DNA from: Perlucidibaca wandonensis
Lineage (GTDB): Bacteria; Pseudomonadota; Gammaproteobacteria; Pseudomonadales; Moraxellaceae
Length of the DNA: 64,000 bases
Direction of reading: 5' to 3'
NCBI RefSeq assembly: GCF_042677145.1
Contig: NZ_JBHTIT010000001.1
Location: 434,001-498,000 of the forward strand
The position numbers and the translations under genes were made by a program. Below the pieces are notes generated by a model that saw only the letters and a program-made list of their open reading frames with translations, searched no databases and was not told the DNA's origin. Of this stretch, positions 14,886-23,107 are shown piece after piece; positions within the stretch are counted from its first letter, which is position 1; every line of letters starts with the position of its first letter.

Positions 14886-15368
14886 ATGCATGCTATGAAG
14901 ATGACTGCGGCCGAGGTCGATCAGTTTATTTGCGCCGGTTTGCCGGCCTACGCCGAGTCGGGTTGCCTAGTGGAAACGGTCACTGCCGAGAGCACCACAG
15001 TGCGCCTCGCTTACCGCGATGATCAGCTGCGCCCCGGTGGTAGTTTGTCTGGCCCGACCATGATGGCTCTGGCCGATACCGCCATGTATGCGATTATTTT
15101 GGCCACGCTGGGCCCAATAGGCTTGGCGGTGACGCAAAATCTCAATATCAATTTCCTGCAAAAACCACAGCCTGCCGACTTACTCGCCGAAGCGCGGCTT
15201 TTACGCTTAGGCCGTCGCTCGGCGGTCATTGATGTACACATTCGCTCCAGCCTAGATAACAGCCTGGTGGCTCAGGCCACCGGCACCTACGCCATCCCTT
15301 TTTCGCGCACAGCAGAGGCCAGTATTACCGATGCCTCCAGCGCCGCAGCAACAGGAGAAGGCATATGA
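14886..15368 (+). CDS. PaaI-type hotdog thioesterase
   Basis: A 160-residue hotdog protein. The active-site loop LRPGGSLSGPTMMALADTAMY (about 43-63) matches the PaaI/YbgC-like G(G/S)xxxxxxDxA pattern, and AVTQNLNINFLQKP then RLGRRSAVIDVHI are the family strands. Such enzymes hydrolyse acyl-CoA esters; the acyl group cannot be told. The stop overlaps the start of the Lon-like gene, so they are coupled. A second ATG at 14895 is also possible. Confidence 0.85.
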   Translation: MHAMKMTAAEVDQFICAGLPAYAESGCLVETVTAESTTVRLAYRDDQLRPGGSLSGPTMMALADTAMYAIILATLGPIGLAVTQNLNINFLQKPQPADLLAEARLLRLGRRSAVIDVHIRSSLDNSLVAQATGTYAIPFSRTAEASITDASSAAATGEGI

Positions 15369-17824
15369 TGAAGCCATTATTACTAAGTCAGCTCTACAGC
15401 CCCACGCGGCTGAAAAATCTGCCATTTCGCAATACAAAACGCCTAAAGCCGATGACCGATTTCCTCGGTCAAGAACGTGCGCGCGAATCGGTCGAGATGG
15501 CCGTGGCCATGCCACACGACGGCTATAACTTATTTGCTATCGGCAGCAATGGCCTTGGCAAACGCACTATGATTCGCCGCTATTTAGATGGTCTGGCGAA
15601 GTCGATGCCAGCGCCTAGCGACTGGATTTACGTCAATAACTTCCTCGATCCACGCTACCCCGAGGCCATTGAGCTGCCAGCGGGCATGGGCAAAAGCTTT
15701 CGCGCCGATATGCATAAGCTTTGGCGCCAGCTCGCCGATCGGATCCTTAATGCCTTCGAAGGCGATCGTTATCAGGAGCGCCGCGATAGCCTGAAACTGC
15801 AGATCACCCGCGCTCAGCAAGATGCACTCGCGCAGCTCACGCGCATCGGCGAGAAGCAGGGCGTTAAGCTGATTTTGCGCACGCCCGGCGGCTATGGTTT
15901 TTCGCCGATGGATGCCGCTGGCGAGGCGATGACTGAAGATGCGCATAGCAAGTTATCTAGCGAGCAGCGTGCGCGAATTAAAGTGTCTATCACCGAGATG
16001 GAAAAACGCTTAGGTAAAGTTGCACGCAAGCTGGATCAGGCCGAAGAGCGTCATCGCGAGCAAATCGACAAGCTCAACGATGAAGTCGCGCGTGCGGTGC
16101 TGGAGCCTTTACTGGCGAAATTGCAGCAGCGCTACGCTGAGCATCCGCGCCTGTTGGATTATTTGAAAACCTATAAGGCCGACCTGCTCAGCCATCTTGA
16201 GCTGGTGTTAAACGCCGAAGAAAACCAAGACGCGACGGTGTCGGTGGGGCAGGCTGGTGAGCAGCTGCCGCCGGTGCGCTACCAAGTCAATGCCGTGGTT
16301 AGTAACGACCCAAAAGCCGGTGCGCCGGTGATTTACGAAGACTTGCCAACGCACTACAACTTGCTCGGTCATGTTGAGCAAGTCACTTATATGGGCACGG
16401 TCGCCACCGATTTCACGCTGATTCGCCCGGGCGCATTGCACATGGCCAATGGCGGCTTTCTATTAATAGAAGCCGAGCAAGTGCTGGAACATCCATACGC
16501 TTGGCAGAGCTTGAAACGCTCATTGCGTGCGAAAAATCTTAAGCTGTCGTCGCTAGAGCAGATGCTCACGCTCACCGGTACGGTATCGCTGGAGCCGGAT
16601 CCAATTTCACTGAATTTAAAGCTGGTGCTTTTGGGCGATCGTGAGACATTTTATCTGCTGCAAGAGTTCGATCCTGAGCTAGAAACTGTGTTCAAAATGC
16701 GCGCCGACTTTGAGTCGGAAATGCCGCGTACACCGGAAAGTGAACTGGCTTACGCACATTTCCTTGCCGATATCGCTAATCGAGAAAGTCTGCTGCCGCT
16801 AGATCGTTCTGGCGTGGCGCGTTTGATCGAGGAGAGCGCTCGTACTGCTGATGATCAAAACCTGCTTTCGCTGCATGCACGCGGCGTAGCTGATTTATTG
16901 CGCGAGTCAAACTATTGGGCGATGCAGGCTAAGGCCGAGATCATCGCCAGCGAGCACATCACTCATGCTCTGCAAGGCCGCGAGCGCCGCCACGATCGTA
17001 TTCGCCGCCTGTATTTAGAAGAAATTGAGATGGGCAGCCAGCTCTTTAGCTGCTCCGGATCGGTCATTGGTCAGGTCAACGGCCTCACGGTGGTCAGCTA
17101 TGGCGATGCTAGCTTTGGCCTGCCATCGCGCATCTCGGTTACCGCGCATTATGGCAATGGCGAGATCACCGACATTGAGCGTGATGTTGAGCTGGGTGGT
17201 GCCATTCACTCCAAAGGCGTGATGATTCTCACCAGCTATTTAAAGGCACGATTCGGTGCTGAGCATCCGCTACGTTTTGCCGCCAATATTGCCTTCGAGC
17301 AATCGTATTCTGGTGTCGATGGTGATAGTGCCTCGCTGGGCGAGCTCTGCGGCTTGCTCTCGGCCGTCGCCCGCTTGCCAGTGAAACAGTCGTTTGGCAT
17401 CACCGGCTCGGTGAACCAATTTGGCGATGTGCAGCCGATTGGCGGCGTGAATGAGAAAATCGAAGGCTATTTTGCTGCATGTCAGATTAAGGGCTTAACC
17501 GGCGAGCAAGCGGTTATCATCCCTGTGCAAAATGTGCGGCACTTGATGTTGCGCGATGATGTTCGCGCTGCCGTGGCCGCTGGACAATTTCGCATCTATG
17601 CCGTTAGTCGCGTAGAAGAAGCCATTGAACTGCTGCTAGGGTTACCTGCTGGTGTTGTCGATGCTGAAGGTGAATATCCTGATGGTAGTGTCTTTGCCGC
17701 CGTTAGTGAGCGCTTCGCAGTCTGGCACGATGCTGAAAAAGACGATGACAAAGATGACGATAAAGTAGAAGAGAAAGACGAGGCGGCGGCAGCGGTTAAG
17801 CCGACCAAATCGGTAGTAAACTGA
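15365..17824 (+). CDS. Lon-like AAA+ protease (LonB/YcbZ type)
   Basis: An 819-residue protein of the YcbZ-like family: an N-terminal domain with SNGLGKRTMIRRYL as a modified P-loop (GxxGxGK-), a long helical insertion (about 190-280), an AAA lid region, and a C-terminal Lon protease domain with the catalytic Ser in YSGVDGDSASLGELCGL and Lys in IGGVNEKIEGY. A charged tail (DAEKDDDKDDDKVEEKDEAA) follows and looks disordered. It is translationally coupled to the thioesterase. Substrates are unknown. Confidence 0.88.
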   Translation: MMKPLLLSQLYSPTRLKNLPFRNTKRLKPMTDFLGQERARESVEMAVAMPHDGYNLFAIGSNGLGKRTMIRRYLDGLAKSMPAPSDWIYVNNFLDPRYPEAIELPAGMGKSFRADMHKLWRQLADRILNAFEGDRYQERRDSLKLQITRAQQDALAQLTRIGEKQGVKLILRTPGGYGFSPMDAAGEAMTEDAHSKLSSEQRARIKVSITEMEKRLGKVARKLDQAEERHREQIDKLNDEVARAVLEPLLAKLQQRYAEHPRLLDYLKTYKADLLSHLELVLNAEENQDATVSVGQAGEQLPPVRYQVNAVVSNDPKAGAPVIYEDLPTHYNLLGHVEQVTYMGTVATDFTLIRPGALHMANGGFLLIEAEQVLEHPYAWQSLKRSLRAKNLKLSSLEQMLTLTGTVSLEPDPISLNLKLVLLGDRETFYLLQEFDPELETVFKMRADFESEMPRTPESELAYAHFLADIANRESLLPLDRSGVARLIEESARTADDQNLLSLHARGVADLLRESNYWAMQAKAEIIASEHITHALQGRERRHDRIRRLYLEEIEMGSQLFSCSGSVIGQVNGLTVVSYGDASFGLPSRISVTAHYGNGEITDIERDVELGGAIHSKGVMILTSYLKARFGAEHPLRFAANIAFEQSYSGVDGDSASLGELCGLLSAVARLPVKQSFGITGSVNQFGDVQPIGGVNEKIEGYFAACQIKGLTGEQAVIIPVQNVRHLMLRDDVRAAVAAGQFRIYAVSRVEEAIELLLGLPAGVVDAEGEYPDGSVFAAVSERFAVWHDAEKDDDKDDDKVEEKDEAAAAVKPTKSVVN

Positions 17825-17965
17825 CCCTCGGGTCACAAATAGACGGGCATTGGCGGGGCTAGAACCTGCCAAAACCTTTCAAGATAAGTAAACTCGAGTC
17901 ACGCGCTGTAATAGCCGCTTGTTGCGACTGTGGCGTGTGTCATCCCCTGATTTGGAGATCACTGC

Positions 17966-20116
17966 ATGATTTATTCGGGATCGGCCATCCGCGTGGAAGC
18001 GCTGGACAATGGCCTCGCTGAGCTCACCTTCGATCTCGCCAACGAGTCGGTGAACAAATTTAACGCTTTAACGGTCAATGAGTTAGCCGCTGCCACCGAC
18101 GCCATTAAGGCCGATAGCAGCATCAAAGGCGTCTTGGTCAGTTCCGCTAAAGGCGTGTTCATTGTTGGCGCAGACATCACAGAATTCGGTTCGCTATTTG
18201 CTAATGGCGAAGCCGGCGTTATCGAATGGACCGCTAAAGCGGCATCTGTTTTCAGCGCATTTGAAGATATTAATGTGCCCACCGTGGTTGCCATCAACGG
18301 CATCGCTCTCGGTGGCGGTTTCGAAATGTGCCTGTCATGCGACTACCGCGTGATGTCATCAAGCGCCAAAGTTGGTCTGCCAGAAGTGAAATTGGGCTTA
18401 TTCCCAGGCTTCGGCGGCACCGTGCGTTTGAGCCGTGTCATTGGTATCGATAACGCCGTTGAGTGGATTGCCGGTGGCAGCGAAAAACGCCCCGACGCCG
18501 CCCTGAAAGATGGCGCAGTTGATGCTGTTGTTGCACCTGAAATGCTGCGCGATGCCGCTATTGACCTATTGGGCTTGGCCATTGCCGGCAAGCTCGACTG
18601 GAAAGCCAAAAAAGCCGAGAAGCTCGCCCCCGTCAAGCTCAATATGATGGAGCAGATGATGGCGTTCAACACGTCGATGGCCGTTGTCGCTGGTAAAGCC
18701 GGTAGCAACTACCCAGCGCCAGTGTTGGCAGTGAAAACCATGCAGAAGCACGCCAGCATGACTCGCGATGACGCGATGAAAGCGGAAGCCGCTGGTTTTG
18801 CTAAAGCAGCAGTTACGCCACAAGCGAATGCATTAATTGGTCTGTTCATGGCTGATCAAGCTGTGAAGAAAATTACCAAAAAGCATTCAGCGAAATCAGG
18901 GAAAGTCATTAAGCAAGCGGCCGTATTGGGCGCGGGCATCATGGGTGGCGGCATCGCCTACCAATCGGCGAGCAAAGGCACGCCGATCATCATGAAAGAT
19001 ATTCGTAGTGAGGCACTAGATCTTGGCATGGGCGAGGCAACTAAATTGCTTTCCAACCAAGTTGCCAAAGGCCGCTTAACCGTACCGAAAATGGGCCAAG
19101 TACTGTCGAGCATTCGCCCAACACTGAACTACGGTGATTTCGGCAGCGTTGATATTGTTATTGAAGCCGTGGTGGAAAACGCCAAGGTGAAGGCCGCTGT
19201 CTTGTCTGAGGTCGAAGGTTTAGTGACTGATGACACCATCTTGGCATCGAACACATCGACAATTTCGATCACGCATTTGGCGAAATCGCTGAAGCGTCCA
19301 GAAAACTTTGTCGGCATGCACTTCTTCAACCCAGTGCACATGATGCCTTTGGTAGAAGTGATCCGTGGCGAAAAAACCTCGGATGAAGCGGTTGCCGCCA
19401 CTGTGAAATTGGCGCAGCAAATGGGCAAAACACCTATCGTGGTCAATGACTGCCCAGGTTTCTTGGTCAACCGCGTGCTGTTCCCATACTTCGGTGGTTT
19501 CGACATGTTGGTGCGTGATGGCGCTGATTTCCAAGCCATCGATAAAGTCATGGAAAAATTTGGCTGGCCTATGGGCCCTGCTTATTTGCTCGACGTGGTC
19601 GGTATCGACACTGGCGTGCACGCAGCAGCCGTGATGGCCGAAGGTTTCCCTGATCGCATGAAGCCAGACTACAAGTCGGCTACTGAAATCATGTTCGACA
19701 ATAGCCGTTATGGCCAGAAAAATGGCAAAGGCTTCTATGTCTACGAACAAGACAAGAAGGGCAAAACGAAGAAAGTTGTCGACCCAACTACTTATGAGCT
19801 GATCGCGCCTGTTGTTGGCGAGCGCAAAGAGTTTGAAGCAGACGAAATCATCGCGCGCTTAATGCTGCCACTGGTTAACGAAATCGCTCGTTGCTTGGAA
19901 GAGAAGATCGTTGATACCGCAGCTGAAGCCGATATGGCGTTGATCATGGGCATTGGTTTCCCACCGTTCCGTGGCGGCGCTTGCCGTTATGTCGACCAGA
20001 TGGGCATCGCTAACTACTTGGCGCTGTGCGAGAAGTTCGCGCATTTAGGCAAAGCCTATGAAGCCCCAGCCTTGATTAAAACCATGGCCGCCAATAACCA
20101 GAAATTTTTCGGCTGA
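17966..20116 (+). CDS. fadB: Fatty acid oxidation complex alpha subunit
   Basis: A 716-residue multifunctional enzyme, the standard FadB length. The N-terminal enoyl-CoA hydratase/isomerase part has the oxyanion site GIALGGGFEMCLSCDYRVM (about 110-128). The dehydrogenase part has the NAD site AVLGAGIMGGGIAY (about 318) and catalytic His in GMHFFNPVHMMPLVEV. With FadA it runs beta-oxidation of long-chain acyl-CoAs in the cytoplasm. The start ATG is preceded by GGAGAT. It is 14 bp from fadA. Confidence 0.96.
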   Translation: MIYSGSAIRVEALDNGLAELTFDLANESVNKFNALTVNELAAATDAIKADSSIKGVLVSSAKGVFIVGADITEFGSLFANGEAGVIEWTAKAASVFSAFEDINVPTVVAINGIALGGGFEMCLSCDYRVMSSSAKVGLPEVKLGLFPGFGGTVRLSRVIGIDNAVEWIAGGSEKRPDAALKDGAVDAVVAPEMLRDAAIDLLGLAIAGKLDWKAKKAEKLAPVKLNMMEQMMAFNTSMAVVAGKAGSNYPAPVLAVKTMQKHASMTRDDAMKAEAAGFAKAAVTPQANALIGLFMADQAVKKITKKHSAKSGKVIKQAAVLGAGIMGGGIAYQSASKGTPIIMKDIRSEALDLGMGEATKLLSNQVAKGRLTVPKMGQVLSSIRPTLNYGDFGSVDIVIEAVVENAKVKAAVLSEVEGLVTDDTILASNTSTISITHLAKSLKRPENFVGMHFFNPVHMMPLVEVIRGEKTSDEAVAATVKLAQQMGKTPIVVNDCPGFLVNRVLFPYFGGFDMLVRDGADFQAIDKVMEKFGWPMGPAYLLDVVGIDTGVHAAAVMAEGFPDRMKPDYKSATEIMFDNSRYGQKNGKGFYVYEQDKKGKTKKVVDPTTYELIAPVVGERKEFEADEIIARLMLPLVNEIARCLEEKIVDTAAEADMALIMGIGFPPFRGGACRYVDQMGIANYLALCEKFAHLGKAYEAPALIKTMAANNQKFFG

Positions 20117-20130
20117 TCTAGGAGCCTGAC

Positions 20131-21309
20131 ATGACTACTTTGAACCCGCGTGATGTGGTGATTGTCGATGGCGTGCGTAGCGCCATGGGCCGCACCAAAA
20201 ATGGCATGTTCCGTAATGTTCGTGCCGATACTATTTCGGCCGAGCTGGTGAAGGCGCTATTTGCCCGTAACCCAAATGCCAACCCCGAAGAAGTGGAAGA
20301 TGTGATTTGGGGCTGTGTTAACCAAACGCTAGAGCAGGGCATGAACGTGGCGCGTAATATCGCCATGCTCGCCGAGCTGCCACGTTCAGTTCCTGGCCAA
20401 ACCGTGAACCGTCTTTGCGGCTCATCGATGCAAGCACTGCACACCGCAGCGGCACAAATCATGACTGGCCAAGGCGATGTATTTGTCATCGGCGGTGTTG
20501 AGCACATGGGCCACGTTGGCATGATGCATGGCATCGACCTGAACCCAGCGGCGTCTAAGCATTACGCAAAAGCCTCGAACATGATGGGCTTGACTGCTGA
20601 AATGCTCGGCACTATGAATGGCATTACCCGTGAGATGCAGGACCAATTTGGTCTTATGTCACACCAAAAAGCCTGGGCTGCCACCCTCGACGGTCGTTTC
20701 AAAAATGAAATCGTTGGCATTGAAGGCCACGACGCTAATGGCTTCAAGCAGTTCTGCGAAATCGACGAAGTGATTCGTCAAAATGCTTCGTTAGAGCAGT
20801 TCGCAGCTTTGCGCCCAGCCTTTAACCCGAAAGGCGGTACAGTCACAGCCGGTACCTCATCGGCTTTGTCCGATGGCGCATCTGCCATGCTGATCATGAG
20901 TGCTGAACGCGCTAAAGCTCTTGGCTTAACACCACGTGCGAAAATTCGTTCGATGGCCGTTGCTGGTTGCGATGCTGCGATCATGGGCTGGGGCCCAGTG
21001 CCTGCTACTGAAAAAGCCTTGAAGCGCGCTGGCCTGAGCATCAATGACATCCAAACCATTGAACTTAACGAAGCCTTTGCTGCACAAGGTTTGTCGGTAC
21101 TGAAAGGTCTGAACATTCTTGAGCAGGCCGAAGCTAAGGTTAACCACAACGGTGGTGCGATTGCTTTGGGTCACCCACTGGGTTGCTCGGGTTCGCGTAT
21201 TACCACGACCTTGCTCAACGTGATGGAACAGAAAGACACGCAAATCGGTCTGGCGACCATGTGCATTGGCTTGGGCCAAGGCATTGCCACGATCATCGAG
21301 CGCGTTTAA
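20131..21309 (+). CDS. fadA: Fatty acid oxidation complex beta subunit (3-ketoacyl-CoA thiolase)
   Basis: A 392-residue thiolase. The acyl-accepting Cys is in VNRLCGSSMQALHTAAAQ (about 92), the base His in NHNGGAIALGHPLGCSG, and the second Cys in ATMCIGLGQG near the C-terminus. It cleaves 3-ketoacyl-CoA to acetyl-CoA in the FadBA complex. An AGGAG precedes the ATG, and a perfect hairpin terminator ends the operon. Confidence 0.96.
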   Translation: MTTLNPRDVVIVDGVRSAMGRTKNGMFRNVRADTISAELVKALFARNPNANPEEVEDVIWGCVNQTLEQGMNVARNIAMLAELPRSVPGQTVNRLCGSSMQALHTAAAQIMTGQGDVFVIGGVEHMGHVGMMHGIDLNPAASKHYAKASNMMGLTAEMLGTMNGITREMQDQFGLMSHQKAWAATLDGRFKNEIVGIEGHDANGFKQFCEIDEVIRQNASLEQFAALRPAFNPKGGTVTAGTSSALSDGASAMLIMSAERAKALGLTPRAKIRSMAVAGCDAAIMGWGPVPATEKALKRAGLSINDIQTIELNEAFAAQGLSVLKGLNILEQAEAKVNHNGGAIALGHPLGCSGSRITTTLLNVMEQKDTQIGLATMCIGLGQGIATIIERV

Positions 21310-21336
21310 GCGATCTTGATAGCTTAAGTAGTATCT

Positions 21337-21367
21337 GCAAAAAGCCGCGACTATCGCGGCTTTTTGC
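21337..21367 (+). terminator. Terminator of fadBA
   Basis: GCAAAAAGCCGCGA and TCGCGGCTTTTTGC are perfect reverse complements across CTA, giving a 14-bp stem with a T-run inside the 3' arm. It begins 28 bp after the fadA stop and precedes gloA. Confidence 0.9.
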
Positions 21368-21388
21368 TAACTGAAGAGGGAGATACAG

Positions 21389-21769
21389 ATGAAAATCTTG
21401 CATACCATGTTGCGCGTTGGCAATTTAGATAAGTCCATCGCTTTTTACACCGAGGTGTTGGGCATGCAGCTGATTCGCCGCCAAGACTACGAGGGCGGCC
21501 GCTTTACGCTGGCATTTCTAGGTTTTGGTGATGGCGGCGCAGAGCTAGAGCTTACGCATAACTGGGATACCAGCAGCTACGAGCTAGGCACGGGTTATGG
21601 TCATGTTGCGCTGGCAGTGCCCGATGCCTACGCCGCCTGTGATGCAGTGATCGCAAAGGGTGGCAAGGTGTCGCGTCCAGCTGGCCCGATGATGCATGGC
21701 ACCACCGTGATTGCTTTTGTCGAAGACCCCGATGGCTACAAAATCGAGCTGATTCAGGACAAGCACTAA
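21389..21769 (+). CDS. gloA: Lactoylglutathione lyase (glyoxalase I)
   Basis: A 126-residue VOC-fold enzyme, full length for bacterial GloA. ILHTMLRVGNLDKSIAFYTE starts with the first metal His; ELELTHNW, YGHVALAV and the C-terminal DPDGYKIELIQ supply the other metal ligands and the active-site Glu. It isomerises the methylglyoxal-glutathione adduct to S-lactoylglutathione. AGAGGGAG precedes the ATG. It is convergent with lexA. Confidence 0.94.
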   Translation: MKILHTMLRVGNLDKSIAFYTEVLGMQLIRRQDYEGGRFTLAFLGFGDGGAELELTHNWDTSSYELGTGYGHVALAVPDAYAACDAVIAKGGKVSRPAGPMMHGTTVIAFVEDPDGYKIELIQDKH

Positions 21770-21787
21770 GCCTCGAAGCGGTTAGTA

Positions 21788-21825
21788 GGCAGGCTAGGCT
21801 TTGCATTCACAGAGCGTAGCCTGCC
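21788..21825. terminator. Convergent hairpin between gloA and lexA
   Basis: GGCAGGCTA (21788-21796) pairs with TAGCCTGCC (21817-21825), and an inner GCTTTG/CAGAGC stem extends it. It lies in the 71-bp gap between two converging genes; no long T-run is seen. Confidence 0.6.
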
Positions 21826-21840
21826 CGAGCTGCCAGCTTA

Positions 21841-22452
21841 TTAAGTCAAAAAGCTATCGCGAATAAGCCCAACAAACACACCTTCGATGATGACTTTATC
21901 GGGAGTGATGATTTGTGGCTGAAACGTAGTGTTAGCTGGTACCAGCTTGATCATCTTCTTCTCGAAATCGAGATACTTCACCGTGACTTCATTATCGATA
22001 CGGGCAATGACAATCTGGCCTGCACGCGCGATATGAGTTTTGTAGACGGCAATTAAGTCGCCATCGAGAATGCCGGCATCTTTCATCGACTCGCCGCGCA
22101 CGCGCAGCAAATAGGTCGGTCGCTTACTAAACAAGCCGCGTGGCACTGGCAAGCTATGGTCATGATTTTCCACTGCCTCTAAGGGCAAGCCGGCAGCCAC
22201 CGAGCCGATGACTGGTATCAGATCGGCATCTTCATCGGGATCAATAAGCAATTGAATACCGCGCGACAGTTCTGGATGCAGGCGAATATAGCCTTTGTTT
22301 TCAAGCGCACGAAGGTGATCGGCTGCTGCTGTTTTCGAGCGAAAGCCAAATTTGATCGCCACTTCAGCGCGCGTTGGCGCCATGCCATTGCGCTCTAGGC
22401 AGTCGCGGACGAAATCTAAAACTTCAGCTTGGCGTGTGGTTAGTGCGATCAT
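21841..22452 (-). CDS. lexA: LexA SOS repressor
   Basis: A 203-residue LexA. The N-terminal winged helix has LTTRQAEVLDFVRDCLERNG and RAEVAIKFGFRSKTAAADHL. The self-cleavage site is Ala-Gly in VIGSVAAGLPLEA, the catalytic Ser is in VRGESMKDAG and the Lys in NEVTVKYLDF. RecA filaments stimulate cleavage and release SOS genes. A perfect operator lies 43 bp upstream, so it represses itself. No sulA-like gene follows it as one does in Pseudomonas. Confidence 0.97.
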   Translation of the reverse strand: MIALTTRQAEVLDFVRDCLERNGMAPTRAEVAIKFGFRSKTAAADHLRALENKGYIRLHPELSRGIQLLIDPDEDADLIPVIGSVAAGLPLEAVENHDHSLPVPRGLFSKRPTYLLRVRGESMKDAGILDGDLIAVYKTHIARAGQIVIARIDNEVTVKYLDFEKKMIKLVPANTTFQPQIITPDKVIIEGVFVGLIRDSFLT

Positions 22453-22494
22453 GGCGGCGTTCTCAATTAGCAGTTGACAAACCTTACACCGAGC

Positions 22495-22510
22495 CTGTCA
22501 TTATGTACAG
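22495..22510. promoter_or_regulatory. LexA operator shared by lexA and the divergent gene
   Basis: CTGTCATTATGTACAG is a perfect CTGT-N8-ACAG site. It lies 43 bp upstream of the lexA ATG and 69 bp upstream of the divergent membrane-protein ATG at 22580, so both may be SOS-controlled. Confidence 0.85.
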
Positions 22511-22579
22511 TAGTTGTGTGACAAGTGGCGAATCAGGCTAGACTGCCGCCTTTCCAGTAATTCAAAAGTGAATTCATTC

Positions 22580-23023
22580 ATGATGACCTTCATCATTATC
22601 CTGTTCTTAGTCATTGCCTTTATTGTCGGCAATATCATGTGGTTGAAACCTAGTCCGCGTGATCGCGCACTCATGGCGCAGCGCAAGCAAGCGAAAGATG
22701 CTGGTTTCAGCGTGCACCTACGGCCAGCGCCAGAATGGCTAGAGCTGCCTGAAGGTCGTCGCATGATTGCGCACTATCAATGGCCACACGCATTACCGAA
22801 AGCGCTCATTGGCAAATGGCGCTGGCACGCAGGTTTAGGCAATTGGCAGCCAGTAGATAACGCCGAAGCTTGGCTCAATGCCATGCCTTGGCCAACACCG
22901 GCGCCAGAGACTTGGTTGGGTATTGAAGTTTTGACCAATGCCACCATTGTCTATTGGCGTGAAGATGCAAAAAGCACCTCGGTTGACACTATGCGGTCAG
23001 TATTAGCCGCTGCCAGCGCTTGA
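22580..23023 (+). CDS. Membrane-anchored protein of unknown function, divergent from lexA
   Basis: From ATG 22580 the protein has 147 residues: one N-terminal membrane helix (FIIILFLVIAFIVGNIMW, about 4-21) and a soluble domain rich in Trp and Pro (RPAPEWLELPEGRRMIAHYQ, KWRWHAGLGNWQPV, YWREDAKS). I do not recognise a named domain. A longer frame from 22514 would lack the start-proximal anchor layout. The LexA operator between it and lexA suggests damage induction. It precedes topA by 84 bp on the same strand. Confidence 0.72.
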   Translation: MMTFIIILFLVIAFIVGNIMWLKPSPRDRALMAQRKQAKDAGFSVHLRPAPEWLELPEGRRMIAHYQWPHALPKALIGKWRWHAGLGNWQPVDNAEAWLNAMPWPTPAPETWLGIEVLTNATIVYWREDAKSTSVDTMRSVLAAASA

Positions 23024-23107
23024 CCCATTCGCGCAAGGCCTTGAAGATAGGCGGCTTATTGGGTTGGTAGCGCGCGACCCCATCACTTTTTGAGGAAACC
23101 TCCCACT

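Noticed and set aside
17825..17965. Fatty-acid regulator site in front of fadB
   Set aside because: I looked for a convincing FadR- or PsrA-type dyad and found none that I could support.
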